From Spirochaetota bacterium (GTDB lineage: Bacteria > Spirochaetota > Spirochaetia > Treponematales > UBA12059), in NCBI GenBank assembly GCA_029560805.1, contig JAKQKE010000006.1:1-36631 (forward strand): a stretch of DNA of 36,631 nt, read 5' to 3'. Below, piece by piece: positions 8,734-17,711 of this stretch. Positions within the stretch are counted from its first letter, which is position 1, and the number at the start of each line of letters is the position of its first letter. The notes beneath the pieces were generated by a model, which was not told where the DNA came from, made no database searches, and saw nothing but the letters and a program-made list of their open reading frames with translations. A program made the translations under genes and the position numbers.

Positions 8734-10086
8734 ATGAACGAACCTCACAAGACCGATTTCCTCGGGCGGGACGCCATCTTCCCGCTCCTCCTCAAGATGG
8801 GCATACCGGCCGCGGTAGGCATGCTGGTCAACGCCCTCTACAACGTCGTCGATACCATCTTCGTAGGCCACGGCGTAGGGCCGCTCGCGATAGCGGCTCT
8901 ATCGATCGTCTTCCCGCTGCAGATGATAGTCTCGGCGGTAGCCCAGGCCCTCGGCATCGGCGCCGCCTCGATCGTCTCCAGGCGCCTCGGAGAGAAACGG
9001 CCAGACGCCGCCGCCGCCGCGATGGGTACCGCCTATGCGGCGGTCATGCTCGTCACGGCAGTCCTCGTAGCGTTGGTGTTCCTGTTCACGCGACCCATCC
9101 TAGCCTTCTTCGGGGCCAGCGAGACCGTCATGCCCTACGCACTCAGCTACACCCGCATCGTCGCGGCCGGCTTCTTCTTCTTCTCGATGTCGATGTGCGC
9201 GAGCAACCTGATACGGGCGGAGGGTAACGCCAAGGCGTCGATGCTCGGCATGCTGCTCGGCGCCGGCCTCAACACGATACTCGACCCGATCTTCATATTC
9301 GGGTTCGGCATGGGCGTGGAGGGAGCGGCCGTGGCGACGGTGATCAGCCAAGTCGTCTCGTGCGCCTACTTGTTCTCCCTGTACTTCAGGAAGAAGAGCC
9401 ATGTACCGATCGGCGTGGCCGACCTGCGGATCGAGCCGTCGGTATTGCGCGATGAAGCCCTGCTCGGCGTGCCCGCTTTCGTCCAGAGCGCCGGCATGAG
9501 CCTCCTGGCCCTGCTGATCAACACTACCCTCGGCAGGTACGGCGGCGACCTCGCGATCACGACCTACGGCATGAACCATAAGATCCTGTCTATCGTCATC
9601 ATGCCGATACTCGGCATCATCCAGGGCTTCCAGCCCATCGCCGGATATAACTACGGCGCCAAGCGCTTCGACCGGGTCAGGCAGAGCCTCAAGACCACCG
9701 TACTGACGGCGCTGGCCGTGTCGCTGGCCGGCTACGCGTTCATGATGCTCGCCCCGCGCGCGGCCATCGGCCTGTTCACCGCCGACGCCGAGCTGATCGC
9801 CTCGAGCGCGCGGGTGCTACGGGTCATGGTGCTGTTCATCCCGCTCGCGTCGCTCCAGATAACCGGCTCGACCTACTTCCAGGCCGTCGGCAAGAAGACC
9901 CAGTCGATGATGCTCGGCCTCTCGAGGCAGTTCCTGCTGCTGATACCGATCGTGCTGATCCTGCCGCTGTTCATCGGCGTCGACGGAGTCTGGCTGGCCT
10001 TCCCGATAGCCGACCTCGCCTCGACGGTGATTACGCTGGCCCTGCTCGCCCGCGAGCTGCGCCACCTCGAGAGCCGATCAGCGTAG
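8734..10086 (+). CDS. MATE-family multidrug/cation antiporter
   Basis: 450 aa inner-membrane exporter of the MATE family (Na+ or H+ driven drug efflux). It starts in the typical way (FLGRDAIFPLLLKMGIPAAV, then VNALYNVVDTIFVGHGVGPL), and two homologous halves of six hydrophobic helices each can be followed, the second opening near VPAFVQSAGMSLLALLINTT. Length is usual for the family. I chose the ATG at 8734 because AAGGAA lies just upstream and the residues match MATE N-termini; a start 29 codons earlier would fall inside the predicted promoter. The 3' end overlaps the convergent histidine kinase gene by 9 bp. Probably controlled by the divergent TetR. Substrate unknown. Confidence 0.95.
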   Translation: MNEPHKTDFLGRDAIFPLLLKMGIPAAVGMLVNALYNVVDTIFVGHGVGPLAIAALSIVFPLQMIVSAVAQALGIGAASIVSRRLGEKRPDAAAAAMGTAYAAVMLVTAVLVALVFLFTRPILAFFGASETVMPYALSYTRIVAAGFFFFSMSMCASNLIRAEGNAKASMLGMLLGAGLNTILDPIFIFGFGMGVEGAAVATVISQVVSCAYLFSLYFRKKSHVPIGVADLRIEPSVLRDEALLGVPAFVQSAGMSLLALLINTTLGRYGGDLAITTYGMNHKILSIVIMPILGIIQGFQPIAGYNYGAKRFDRVRQSLKTTVLTALAVSLAGYAFMMLAPRAAIGLFTADAELIASSARVLRVMVLFIPLASLQITGSTYFQAVGKKTQSMMLGLSRQFLLLIPIVLILPLFIGVDGVWLAFPIADLASTVITLALLARELRHLESRSA

Positions 10087-11442
10087 CGGCGCGTCGATAC
10101 GGAAGGCGCTCCCCTCCCCGGGCCGGGAGCGTACCGACAGCTCCCAGCCGTGCGACTCCACGACGCCCTTGACCACCGACAAGCCGAGCCCCATGCCCTG
10201 TTCTCGGCGGGAGCCCGAGCCGCGGTAGAACGGGTCGAAGATGAGCGGCAGCTCGCCCTCGCCGATGCCGGGGCCGTCGTCGGATACCTCGATCGCTACG
10301 CGGTCGCCGCCATCAGCGCCGCGCTCGAGCCAGGCCGCGACGCGCACGAGCCCGCCTGGCTCGGTGTAGCGTAGCGCGTTATTGACGATGTTCTCAAGCG
10401 CCCTCGTGATCAGGCGTTCGTCGAAGGGCACGGCCAGGTCGTCGGGCAGGGCTATCGACGACTCCGCCCGGCGCCCGAGCAGCACGGCGTCCTCCTCGAG
10501 CCTACGGCAGAGGCCGCGCAGGAAGGGCGCCAGCGGCGCGCGCTCGAGGCGTTCCCGCCACTCGCCCGAGTCGACTCTGACGAAGTCTATCAGGTCATCG
10601 ATCATACCGGCCAACTGGTCCACCTTCGAGCCGATGATGCCGACGTAGCGCTCGCGGGTATCTGCGCCGTCGTCCATGCCGTCGCCTATCGCCTCGGCGT
10701 AGCCCTTGATCAGCGCGAGCGGCGTCTTGAGGTCGTGGGTCACGCCCATGATGAAGCGAGAGCGCCTGGCCAGGTCGTCCTTGAGCGCGAGCCGCATCGC
10801 GTTGAGCGACGAGGCGAGCGAGGTGATCTCGTTCGAGCCTCGGACCTCGACGTTCCGCTCCAGCTCCCCGGCGGCTATGCGTCGGGTCGCGGCGTCGAGC
10901 GCCAGGACCGACTGGGTGATGGACCTGGCGATCAGTACGGCCATCCCCGCGGAGAACAGGAAGAGTGCCGCGAGCAGTACCGCGAACGACGAGAAGAAGC
11001 GGCTGAACGGGTTCGGCGGCCGGAGGCGCTCCGAACGCTCTATCCTGGTCAGGACGAGCAGGCCTCCGTCGCTCGATCGCACGGGCGAGTCGATCTGGTA
11101 GAAGTAGTCGCCGCTCGTCTCCCGCATGTAGCCGAGCAGGGCCTCGTCGGAGACGAGGTCGCCGACCTTATGCCCGCTTATCGTCGAGAAGGCGACGCGG
11201 CGCTCCGGGTCGAGCACGGTGAACTCCATCGTCGGCGGCTTGTGGGCCATGTAGTCGGCGAGGCGCTCCCAGGAGGCCCGGTCGAACGAGCCGCCGGCCA
11301 GCGCGGCCACCTCGTCGTAGCCGGGCACCTGGACGACCGACGACTCGCGTCCCCCCTGCATCGCGAGGAGGCCGGCGAACGCGAGCAGCGGCACGACGAC
11401 GATGCCGAACACGAGGATGTAGAACTGGCTGCGTATCTTCAT
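10078..11442 (-). CDS. Sensor histidine kinase (HAMP, HisKA, HATPase_c)
   Basis: 454 aa membrane sensor kinase. TM1 spans residues about 7-28 and TM2 about 151-172, enclosing a periplasmic sensor region of roughly 120 residues. HAMP follows (about 173-222), then HisKA with the phospho-acceptor His236 (THDLKTPLALIKGYAEAI) and HATPase_c with N box ENIVNNALRYTEPGG, G1 SDDGPGIGEGELPLIFDPFY and G2 GMGLGLSVVKGVVESHG. The ATG at 11442 overlaps the response regulator's stop (ATGA, 4 nt) and is preceded by GGAGGCGGGCG; a 55-codon longer reading frame exists but has no support. Partner is the adjacent OmpR-type regulator. Signal unknown. Confidence 0.95.
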   Translation of the reverse strand: MKIRSQFYILVFGIVVVPLLAFAGLLAMQGGRESSVVQVPGYDEVAALAGGSFDRASWERLADYMAHKPPTMEFTVLDPERRVAFSTISGHKVGDLVSDEALLGYMRETSGDYFYQIDSPVRSSDGGLLVLTRIERSERLRPPNPFSRFFSSFAVLLAALFLFSAGMAVLIARSITQSVLALDAATRRIAAGELERNVEVRGSNEITSLASSLNAMRLALKDDLARRSRFIMGVTHDLKTPLALIKGYAEAIGDGMDDGADTRERYVGIIGSKVDQLAGMIDDLIDFVRVDSGEWRERLERAPLAPFLRGLCRRLEEDAVLLGRRAESSIALPDDLAVPFDERLITRALENIVNNALRYTEPGGLVRVAAWLERGADGGDRVAIEVSDDGPGIGEGELPLIFDPFYRGSGSRREQGMGLGLSVVKGVVESHGWELSVRSRPGEGSAFRIDAPLR

Positions 11443-12170
11443 CGCCCGCCTCCGTCCGGCCCGCGTTCCGGATCGAGGGTGAACCGGTAGCCCATGCCGT
11501 AGACCGTCTCGATGTGCCGCGGCGACGAGGGGTCGGCCTCGAGCTTCCTGCGTAGCCGCTGGATATAGACGGCCACCGCGGTCACGTCGCCGTAGGCGTT
11601 CTTCCATACCGACGAGTAGATGGTCTCCGGGTCGAGGGGCCGGCCGGGGTTGGCGGCCAGGAACGCGAGCACCGCGTACTCCTTGGCCGATAGAGCGACG
11701 CGCTCCTCTCCTCGCCTGAGCACGCAGGCCTCCAGGTCGAGCGAGTACGGGCCGAAGCGTATCGACCGCGCGTCCCTCGCCGACGGGGCCTCCTGGGCGC
11801 GCCTGAGCATCGCTCGCACACGGGCCACGAGTACCCGCGGCGAGAACGGCTTGGTCACGAACTCGTCGGCGCCGTGGCCGAGGCCCGCGATGATGTCCTC
11901 GTCGGCGTCCCTGGCCGATACGATCAGCACGGGGGCCGCCCCGGCCTTGCGGTACTCTCCGAGGAACTCGAAGCCGTCCATGCCTGGCAGGTTGATGTCG
12001 AGGATGATGATATCCGGCGAGAACGCCTCGGCGCCGACGGCCCGGAGCATGGCGAGGGCGGACTCGGCGGACTCGGCCCGCCGGACCTCCATGCCTTCCT
12101 TGGACAGGTACAGAGCCACGAGGTCCGACAGCTCCGCCACGTCTTCGATGATCAGTACCTTCGCCTTCAT
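11439..12170 (-). CDS. OmpR/PhoB-family response regulator
   Basis: 243 aa from the chosen start. The receiver domain (about residues 3-115) has the acidic pair ED, phospho-Asp in PDIIILDINLPGMDG (D58 in this numbering), LIVSARD and the Lys of FVTKPFSPR. The C-terminal winged helix (about 140-235) shows LSAKEYAVLAFLAANPGRPL and YIQRLRRKLEADPSSPRHIE followed by TVYGMGYRF, the typical trans_reg_C signature. A GTG two codons upstream (12176) could also start the gene; the ATG at 12170 has GGGGTGA at good spacing. Translationally coupled to the kinase. It diverges from the tolC/RND operon with 191 bp between, so control of that efflux operon is likely but inferred. Confidence 0.94.
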   Translation of the reverse strand: MKAKVLIIEDVAELSDLVALYLSKEGMEVRRAESAESALAMLRAVGAEAFSPDIIILDINLPGMDGFEFLGEYRKAGAAPVLIVSARDADEDIIAGLGHGADEFVTKPFSPRVLVARVRAMLRRAQEAPSARDARSIRFGPYSLDLEACVLRRGEERVALSAKEYAVLAFLAANPGRPLDPETIYSSVWKNAYGDVTAVAVYIQRLRRKLEADPSSPRHIETVYGMGYRFTLDPERGPDGGGR

Positions 12171-12317
12171 GCTCACCCCACGGTTCGGAGTATACGCGCG
12201 GCCCGAGCGCCGGGCAACGCCGAGCGGCGGCGATGCCTCCGCCTATAACAAAAAATTATGTGCCTTTCATGGCGCGTCTATAGGCCGCGAACCGGTTTGG
12301 ACGTATGCTCAGGCTCG

Positions 12318-12344
12318 ACGATAGGGTATCCTCGGAACGATAGG
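12318..12344. promoter_or_regulatory. Direct repeat upstream of efflux operon, candidate regulator site
   Basis: The octamer ACGATAGG occurs at 12318-12325 and 12337-12344, 19 bp start to start, 18 bp before the tolC-like start codon. OmpR-type regulators bind direct repeats, but 19 bp is not their usual period, so this is weak evidence. No convincing sigma-70 promoter was found in the 191-bp gap. Confidence 0.25.
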
Positions 12345-12361
12345 ATGACATGGAGGGATAG

Positions 12362-13627
12362 ATGCGAATACCGATAACGCTGGCCGTGGCCCTGCTCGCG
12401 CTCGCGGCCACCGCCGACGCGAGCGCCCAGGATGCTTTCAACATCGACGAGGCCGTCTCGATCGCGCTCGAGGGCAATAGGAGCCTGGCCAGGGCCAAGA
12501 TCGATAGGGAGGCCGCTTCCAGGGCCCTGTCGCTGGCGTGGAACGACCTCGTACCGTCCCTATCGGTCGGCGCCTCGGCCAGCGCTAGCGACGGCCGGGG
12601 AAGCGTCGGCGGCTCCGCGACCGCGAGCCTGAGCCTGTCCGCCGAGTCGCTCCATGCGCGGTCCCAGGCGGAGCTGGCCTACGTGACGGCCGAGCTGGCG
12701 TACGAGACGGCCAGGCGCGACGTCGAGCTGTCGGTACGGACCGCCTTCTACGCGCTGCTCTTGAAGCAGGAGAAGATACGCCTGGCGGAGCAGAACGCGG
12801 CGACGGCCAGGAAGAGCTACGAGCAGGCCGAGGCCAGGCGGAAGGCCGGCGTGGCCCCGGAGCTCGACGCGCTGTCGGCCCTCGTCAGGCTCGAGAAGCT
12901 CGGGCCTGCGCTCGAGAGCGCCAGGATGGACTACGAGACGTCGCTCGACTCGTTCAGGCAGCTGCTCGGCCTCGAGCCCGGCGCGCCCGTGACGCTGACC
13001 GGCTCGCTCGACGCGTCGCCGGTAGCGGTACGGGCCGCCGCCGCCGTCGATCCCGCGGCCGCCGCCGTCTCGTCGCCGTCGGTTAGAACCATGGAGCGAT
13101 CCAAGGCCAGCGCGGAGGCCAGCCTCGCCAAGGCCAGGCGCGCGGTGTACTCGCCGTCGCTGAGCCTATCGGCCTCGTATAGGCCGAGTCGTACCGACGC
13201 GTCCCTGAGCGGCTCGGGCTCCCTGTCGGCCTCGGTCAGCCTGGGCCTCGACGATATGCTGCCCTGGTCGGATGCGAGGCTCGCCGTAGCCTCGGCCGAG
13301 GACGCCGTGGCCAAGATCGACAGCCAGCTGGCCGAGGCTTCGGCCAAGGCCGTCTCGGGCGCCGCCTCACTCCAGCGCACGATAGCCCAGGCGGCCAAGT
13401 CGCTCGAGACGGGGCGCCTGAGCGAGTCGCTGGCCGCGCGGACCTACGCCCTGACCGAGGAGGCCTACCGCTTCGGAACCAAGGATCTCCTGTCGCTCCA
13501 GAGCGCCCAGGACAGTCTGGCCGAAGCCAGGGTATCCGTATCGGAAAGCGCGTACGCGCTGATCGTCGCTCTACTGAACCTTGAATACGCGCTGGGCGAG
13601 CCGTTCGGCTCGCTCGGGAGGGATTGA
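12362..13627 (+). CDS. TolC-like outer membrane efflux protein
   Basis: 421 aa. Signal peptide at residues 1-23 (MRIPITLAVALLALAATADA, cleavage near ASA-QD). The mature part is a duplicated, Ala/Leu/Ser-rich coiled-coil protein of the outer membrane efflux (OEP) family: FNIDEAVSIALEGNRSLARA, then long helices (AEQNAATARKSYEQAEARRK, AGVAPELDALSALVRLEKLG) and the second repeat near SPSVRTMERSKASAEASLAK. It would form the outer-membrane/periplasmic channel of the tripartite pump encoded by the next two genes. GGAGGG lies at 12352-12357 before the ATG. Its stop codon is followed 2 bases later by the fusion-protein start. Family membership is secure; specificity is not. Confidence 0.93.
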   Translation: MRIPITLAVALLALAATADASAQDAFNIDEAVSIALEGNRSLARAKIDREAASRALSLAWNDLVPSLSVGASASASDGRGSVGGSATASLSLSAESLHARSQAELAYVTAELAYETARRDVELSVRTAFYALLLKQEKIRLAEQNAATARKSYEQAEARRKAGVAPELDALSALVRLEKLGPALESARMDYETSLDSFRQLLGLEPGAPVTLTGSLDASPVAVRAAAAVDPAAAAVSSPSVRTMERSKASAEASLAKARRAVYSPSLSLSASYRPSRTDASLSGSGSLSASVSLGLDDMLPWSDARLAVASAEDAVAKIDSQLAEASAKAVSGAASLQRTIAQAAKSLETGRLSESLAARTYALTEEAYRFGTKDLLSLQSAQDSLAEARVSVSESAYALIVALLNLEYALGEPFGSLGRD

Positions 13628-13629
13628 AC

Positions 13630-14613
13630 ATGAGGAAACGCAACCTAGCCTTACTCGCGCTGTTCGCGCTCGCCATCGCGGCGGTCGTCGTCGTGCCGAA
13701 GCTAGCCGGCTCAGGGAGCCAGGCGGCCGCGATGCCACCCGGGGCAAGGCCGACGAGCGGCGCCGGCCCCCGTCCTTCCGGGGCGCCGGGCCGAGGCGCC
13801 GCGGTAGCCACCGAGTTCTCGGTGCGCACCGTCAGGGCCGAGCGGACGACCCTGCAGGACTATATCGAGACGAACGGCGACGTCGTCGTCGACTCCACCG
13901 TCAAGGTCTACCCCTACGTCGCCGGCAAGCTGGTATCGTCGAAGGCGTCCCTCGGATCCCGCGTGACGAAGGGCCAGACGATAGCCGAGATCGACCCCTC
14001 GACGCCCGGCTCCGCCTATACGCTCAACGCGGTCTACGCGCCGATAAGCGGCACGGTGACCTCGCTGCCGGTATCGGTCGGCTCGACCGTCGGTACCGCC
14101 ACGGCCATAGCCGAGATAGGCTCGATCGACGAGCTCGAGGTCGAGGCCAGAATACCGGAGCGCTACGTCGGCGTGCTCAAGGTGGGGCTCAGGGCGACGG
14201 TATCGCTCGAGGCCTACCCCGGCGTCAGCTTCGCCGCGACCGTGTCGAGCGTGTCGCCGGTCGTGGACTCGACCTCGAGGACGAAGACCATCCGCCTGGC
14301 CTTCGACCGCTACGACGAGCGCGTCAACGCCGGCATGTTCGCCAAGCTCAGGCTCGACACGGTGGCCTACCCCGACTGCCTGGCCGTCGCGTCTGGCGGC
14401 GTGCTCCAGGATTCGACCGGCCATTACCTCTTCGTCGTCAAGGACGGCTCGACCGTCGAGAAGCGTCGCGTCGAGGTCGGCGTCGACATCGACGGCCTCG
14501 CGGCGATCACCGACGGACTGTCCGAGGGCGAGCTCGTCGTCGTCGAGGGCGCGTCGGTGCTAGCCGACGGCGCCAGGATCAAGGATATTTCGTCTCCGGG
14601 GTCCGGCACATGA
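13630..14613 (+). CDS. RND efflux membrane fusion (periplasmic adaptor) protein
   Basis: 327 aa HlyD/AcrA-type adaptor bridging the inner-membrane RND pump and the TolC-like channel. One N-terminal hydrophobic segment (residues about 6-24) is an anchor or uncleaved signal; there is no lipobox Cys. Biotinyl-lipoyl-like halves are visible at KVYPYVAGKLVSSKASLGSR and at VYAPISGTVTSLPVSVGSTV, with a very short linker instead of a long hairpin; beta-barrel and membrane-proximal regions follow (VEARIPERYVGVLKVGLRAT; SGGVLQDSTGHYLFVVKDG). The ATG at 13630 has GGGAGGG 7 bases upstream; a TTG at 13624 is possible but overlaps the tolC stop. The 3' end overlaps the RND gene by 4 nt (ATGA). Confidence 0.93.
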   Translation: MRKRNLALLALFALAIAAVVVVPKLAGSGSQAAAMPPGARPTSGAGPRPSGAPGRGAAVATEFSVRTVRAERTTLQDYIETNGDVVVDSTVKVYPYVAGKLVSSKASLGSRVTKGQTIAEIDPSTPGSAYTLNAVYAPISGTVTSLPVSVGSTVGTATAIAEIGSIDELEVEARIPERYVGVLKVGLRATVSLEAYPGVSFAATVSSVSPVVDSTSRTKTIRLAFDRYDERVNAGMFAKLRLDTVAYPDCLAVASGGVLQDSTGHYLFVVKDGSTVEKRRVEVGVDIDGLAAITDGLSEGELVVVEGASVLADGARIKDISSPGSGT

Positions 14614-17600
14614 GCGTTGCCAAGAAAGTCGTCGAACGGCCGGTCCTGGTCGCGATCGCCTTCGCGCTGATTACGGTCGTCAGCCTCTACACCCTATCCG
14701 ACCTGGCTCTCGACCTGATGCCGGACACGGAGCGGCCAGTCCTGATGGTCAGCGCCAGCTACCCCGGGGCGAGTCCAGAGTCGGTCGAGAAATCCGTCAC
14801 CGCCGCGCTCGAGAGCGCGCTGATCAATGTCTCCGGCCTCCAGAGCCTCTCGTCGACCTCCAGCGAGGGTTCCTCCAGGCTCGAACTCGAATTCGAGTAC
14901 GGCACCGACCTCGACGCCGCGACGAACGACGTGCGCGACAAGCTGGACCGGATACGCCGTAGCCTGCCCGACGACGCGTCCGACCCGCAGATCTTCCGGT
15001 TCTCGTCGAGCGACATGCCCATCATGCGCATAGCCGTCTCGGGCGAGCGTAGCTCGGAGGAGCTCAAGGTCATAGCCGAGGACATCATCCAGCCCAGGCT
15101 CGAGCAGATCGACGGCATCGCGCAGGCGGACGTCAACGGCGGCCGCGAGCGCATCGTACGCGTCGAGCTGTCCCAGAACCGCCTGGACGCCTACGGGCTG
15201 ACCATCACCGGCATCGCCTCGAAGCTGGCTAGCGCCAACGTCGAGCTTGGCGGCGGTAGCATCGGCGAGGGGACCAAGAACTACCTGATCCGCACGACCG
15301 GCGAATACTCCAGCGTCGACGAGATAGCCTCGACCGTCGTCGGCACGGCGGGCGGCTATGCCGTCCGCCTGTCCGACCTCGCCACGGTGGCGATGGGCTA
15401 CGAGGACGAGAGCCGCCTCGTCTATGTCAACGGCGAGCCGGGCGTCTACGTGTCGCTGACCAAGCGCTCGGGCTCGAACTCCGTCAAGGCCGCCGACGCC
15501 GTCTACGAGAAGCTCGAGGAGATCAGGCCCCTCCTGCCCTCCGACGTGAGCATGAAGATCGTCTCGGACGACACGCTATCCATCAGGAGCACGCTGTCGA
15601 ACCTCCTGTCGTCCGCCCTGCAGGGCGCCCTGCTCGCGATGGCCGTCCTGTTCCTGTTCCTCAGGAGCCTCAAGAGCACCGTCATCATCGGCGTCTCGAT
15701 ACCCTTCTCCATCCTGGTCACGCTGCTGTGCATGTACTTCGCGGGCATCACCCTCAACATGATGACGATGACCGGTCTGATCCTTGGCGTCGGCATGATA
15801 GTCGACGCGTCCATCGTCATCCTCGAGAACATCTACCAGTACCGGGAACGAGGGGCCAAGCCGACGATAGCCGGCATCCTCGGCACCCAGGAGATGACCT
15901 CGTCGATAGTAGCCGGCAACCTGACGACCGTCGTCGTCTTCGTGCCCATCCTGTTCTTCAAGGACAAGCTCGGCATGATAGGCATGATGTTCGGCGACAT
16001 CATCTTCACCATCGTCATCTCGATCGTCTCCAGCCTCTTCGTCGCCCTCCTCCTCGTGCCGGTGCTCGCGAGTACCTACCTGCCGCTGACGACCCGTAGA
16101 GAGAGGCCGATCAGGAACCGGGCCCTCGCGGCCATGGACGTCGCGCTCGGCAAGACGCTCGACCTCCTGGACCAAGCCTACGGCAAGGCCCTGCGCGCGG
16201 CGGTCGCCCATCGGCCGACCGTCGTGATCCTCGTCGTCGGCTGCTTCGCCCTGTCCCTCGCCTTTATCCCGGACATGAACATCAACATGATGCCGAATTC
16301 CGACGATTCGTCCATCAATCTGTCGGTGACGATGCCGCTCGGCACCAAGCTCGGCGAGACCAAGGCCGTGATGCTCGCGATGGAGGCCTACGCGATGGAC
16401 GAGCTTGAGGGCGTCGAGACCATCATCACGACGGTCGGCGGCGGCATGATGGGCGGCGGCTCGAGTAGCAACGGCGGGCAGCTATCCGTCACGCTGCCCG
16501 ACTTCTCCGAGCGCGTCGACGACGCCGTCACGATGCAGGCCAAGCTACGCGCCCATTTCTCCGAATTCCCGAACGCCGCCTTCAGCTTCTCCATGGGACG
16601 CATGCGCCAGATGAGCGGCGCCGACATCGACGTGGTCATACGGACCCAAGACCTCGAGGTGGGTATAGCGACCGCGCATACGCTGATCGACCTGCTCGAG
16701 GAGAAGGTGCCCGACCTCAGGGACGTGGCGATGGACCTGAACGAGGGCTTGCCGCAGGTCGAGGTGATCATCGACCGGGAGCGGGCCTACGCCTTCGGCA
16801 TAACCGTGCAGGCCATAGCCAAGGAGATAGACGCGAGCGTCGACGGGGTGACCGCGACGACCTACCGCGAGGCGGGCGACGAGTACGCCGTCACCCTGGT
16901 CCTTCGCGAGGCGGACAGGAGCAAGCTACCCGACCTGGAGAACATCTACGTGCAGGGCGGTATGGGGCGTGTCGCGGTGGCCAACTTCGCCTCGCTCGAG
17001 AAGGGCGTCGGCCCGGTCAGCATCTCGAGGGAGGATCAGTCCCGCGTCATCCACGTGACCGCGAGCATCACGAGCGACCGCCGCGCCGGCGACGTCGAGG
17101 ACGACATCAAGGCGGTCATAGCGGACAACGTCGTCCTGCCCGAGGGCACGAGGCTATCGTACGAAGGCTCCTGGGCGAGCGTGATGGAGACGGGCGGATA
17201 CTTCGTCCTGATCGTCACGATGGCCCTGCTCCTCGTCTTCGGCGTGATGGCCGGACAGTACGAGTCGTGGAAGGACCCGATCATCAACATGTTCACGATA
17301 CCGCTGCTGCTGATCGGCGTCGTGGCGGTCTACGTGATCACCGGCGAGAGCCTGACCATGTTCACCGCGATGGGCGTGGTGATGCTCATCGGCATCGTCG
17401 TCAACAACGGCATCGTACTGGTCGACTACACGAACCTGCTCGTGCGCCGAGGCATGCCGGTCCGCGAGGCCTGCGTGCGAGGCGGCGCGTCGAGGCTCAG
17501 GCCCGTGCTCATGACCACGCTGACGACGGTGCTCGGCCTCCTCCCGATGGCTCTATCGAACGGTGAGAATTCCCAGATGCTCAAGCCGATAGGCCTGACG

Positions 17601-17711
17601 GTACTCGGGGGGCTCCTGTCGAGTACGCTCATCACCCTGTTCTTCATACCCGTGATGTACTCGTTCTTCAACGAGCGGCGCGTCCGCGTGGCGGCCAAGG
17701 AGTCAGCATGA
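14610..17711 (+). CDS. RND-family efflux transporter (inner-membrane pump)
   Basis: 1033 aa, the usual length for AcrB/HAE-type pumps. TM1 at about residues 12-30 (VLVAIAFALITVVSLYTL) is followed by the porter loops (LMVSASYPGASPESVEKSVT), TM2-TM6 with GVGMIVDASIVILENIYQYR (D399, the proton-relay Asp of TM4), a second porter half, and TM7-TM12 with GVVMLIGIVVNNGIVLVDYT and RPVLMTTLTTVLGLLPMALS. A single Asp is seen where AcrB has two, and the TM10 Lys is replaced by Asn in VVNNG; both fit the wider HAE group of non-proteobacterial pumps. An in-frame extension upstream to 13581 overlaps two other genes and is rejected. Coupled at both ends by 4-nt overlaps. Confidence 0.95.
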   Translation: MSVAKKVVERPVLVAIAFALITVVSLYTLSDLALDLMPDTERPVLMVSASYPGASPESVEKSVTAALESALINVSGLQSLSSTSSEGSSRLELEFEYGTDLDAATNDVRDKLDRIRRSLPDDASDPQIFRFSSSDMPIMRIAVSGERSSEELKVIAEDIIQPRLEQIDGIAQADVNGGRERIVRVELSQNRLDAYGLTITGIASKLASANVELGGGSIGEGTKNYLIRTTGEYSSVDEIASTVVGTAGGYAVRLSDLATVAMGYEDESRLVYVNGEPGVYVSLTKRSGSNSVKAADAVYEKLEEIRPLLPSDVSMKIVSDDTLSIRSTLSNLLSSALQGALLAMAVLFLFLRSLKSTVIIGVSIPFSILVTLLCMYFAGITLNMMTMTGLILGVGMIVDASIVILENIYQYRERGAKPTIAGILGTQEMTSSIVAGNLTTVVVFVPILFFKDKLGMIGMMFGDIIFTIVISIVSSLFVALLLVPVLASTYLPLTTRRERPIRNRALAAMDVALGKTLDLLDQAYGKALRAAVAHRPTVVILVVGCFALSLAFIPDMNINMMPNSDDSSINLSVTMPLGTKLGETKAVMLAMEAYAMDELEGVETIITTVGGGMMGGGSSSNGGQLSVTLPDFSERVDDAVTMQAKLRAHFSEFPNAAFSFSMGRMRQMSGADIDVVIRTQDLEVGIATAHTLIDLLEEKVPDLRDVAMDLNEGLPQVEVIIDRERAYAFGITVQAIAKEIDASVDGVTATTYREAGDEYAVTLVLREADRSKLPDLENIYVQGGMGRVAVANFASLEKGVGPVSISREDQSRVIHVTASITSDRRAGDVEDDIKAVIADNVVLPEGTRLSYEGSWASVMETGGYFVLIVTMALLLVFGVMAGQYESWKDPIINMFTIPLLLIGVVAVYVITGESLTMFTAMGVVMLIGIVVNNGIVLVDYTNLLVRRGMPVREACVRGGASRLRPVLMTTLTTVLGLLPMALSNGENSQMLKPIGLTVLGGLLSSTLITLFFIPVMYSFFNERRVRVAAKESA

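Noticed and set aside
13581-14609. 343-codon in-frame extension upstream of the RND pump
   Set aside because: It overlaps the end of the tolC-like gene and the whole fusion-protein gene, is Arg/Gly-rich, and the pump has a perfect family start at 14610 coupled by ATGA.
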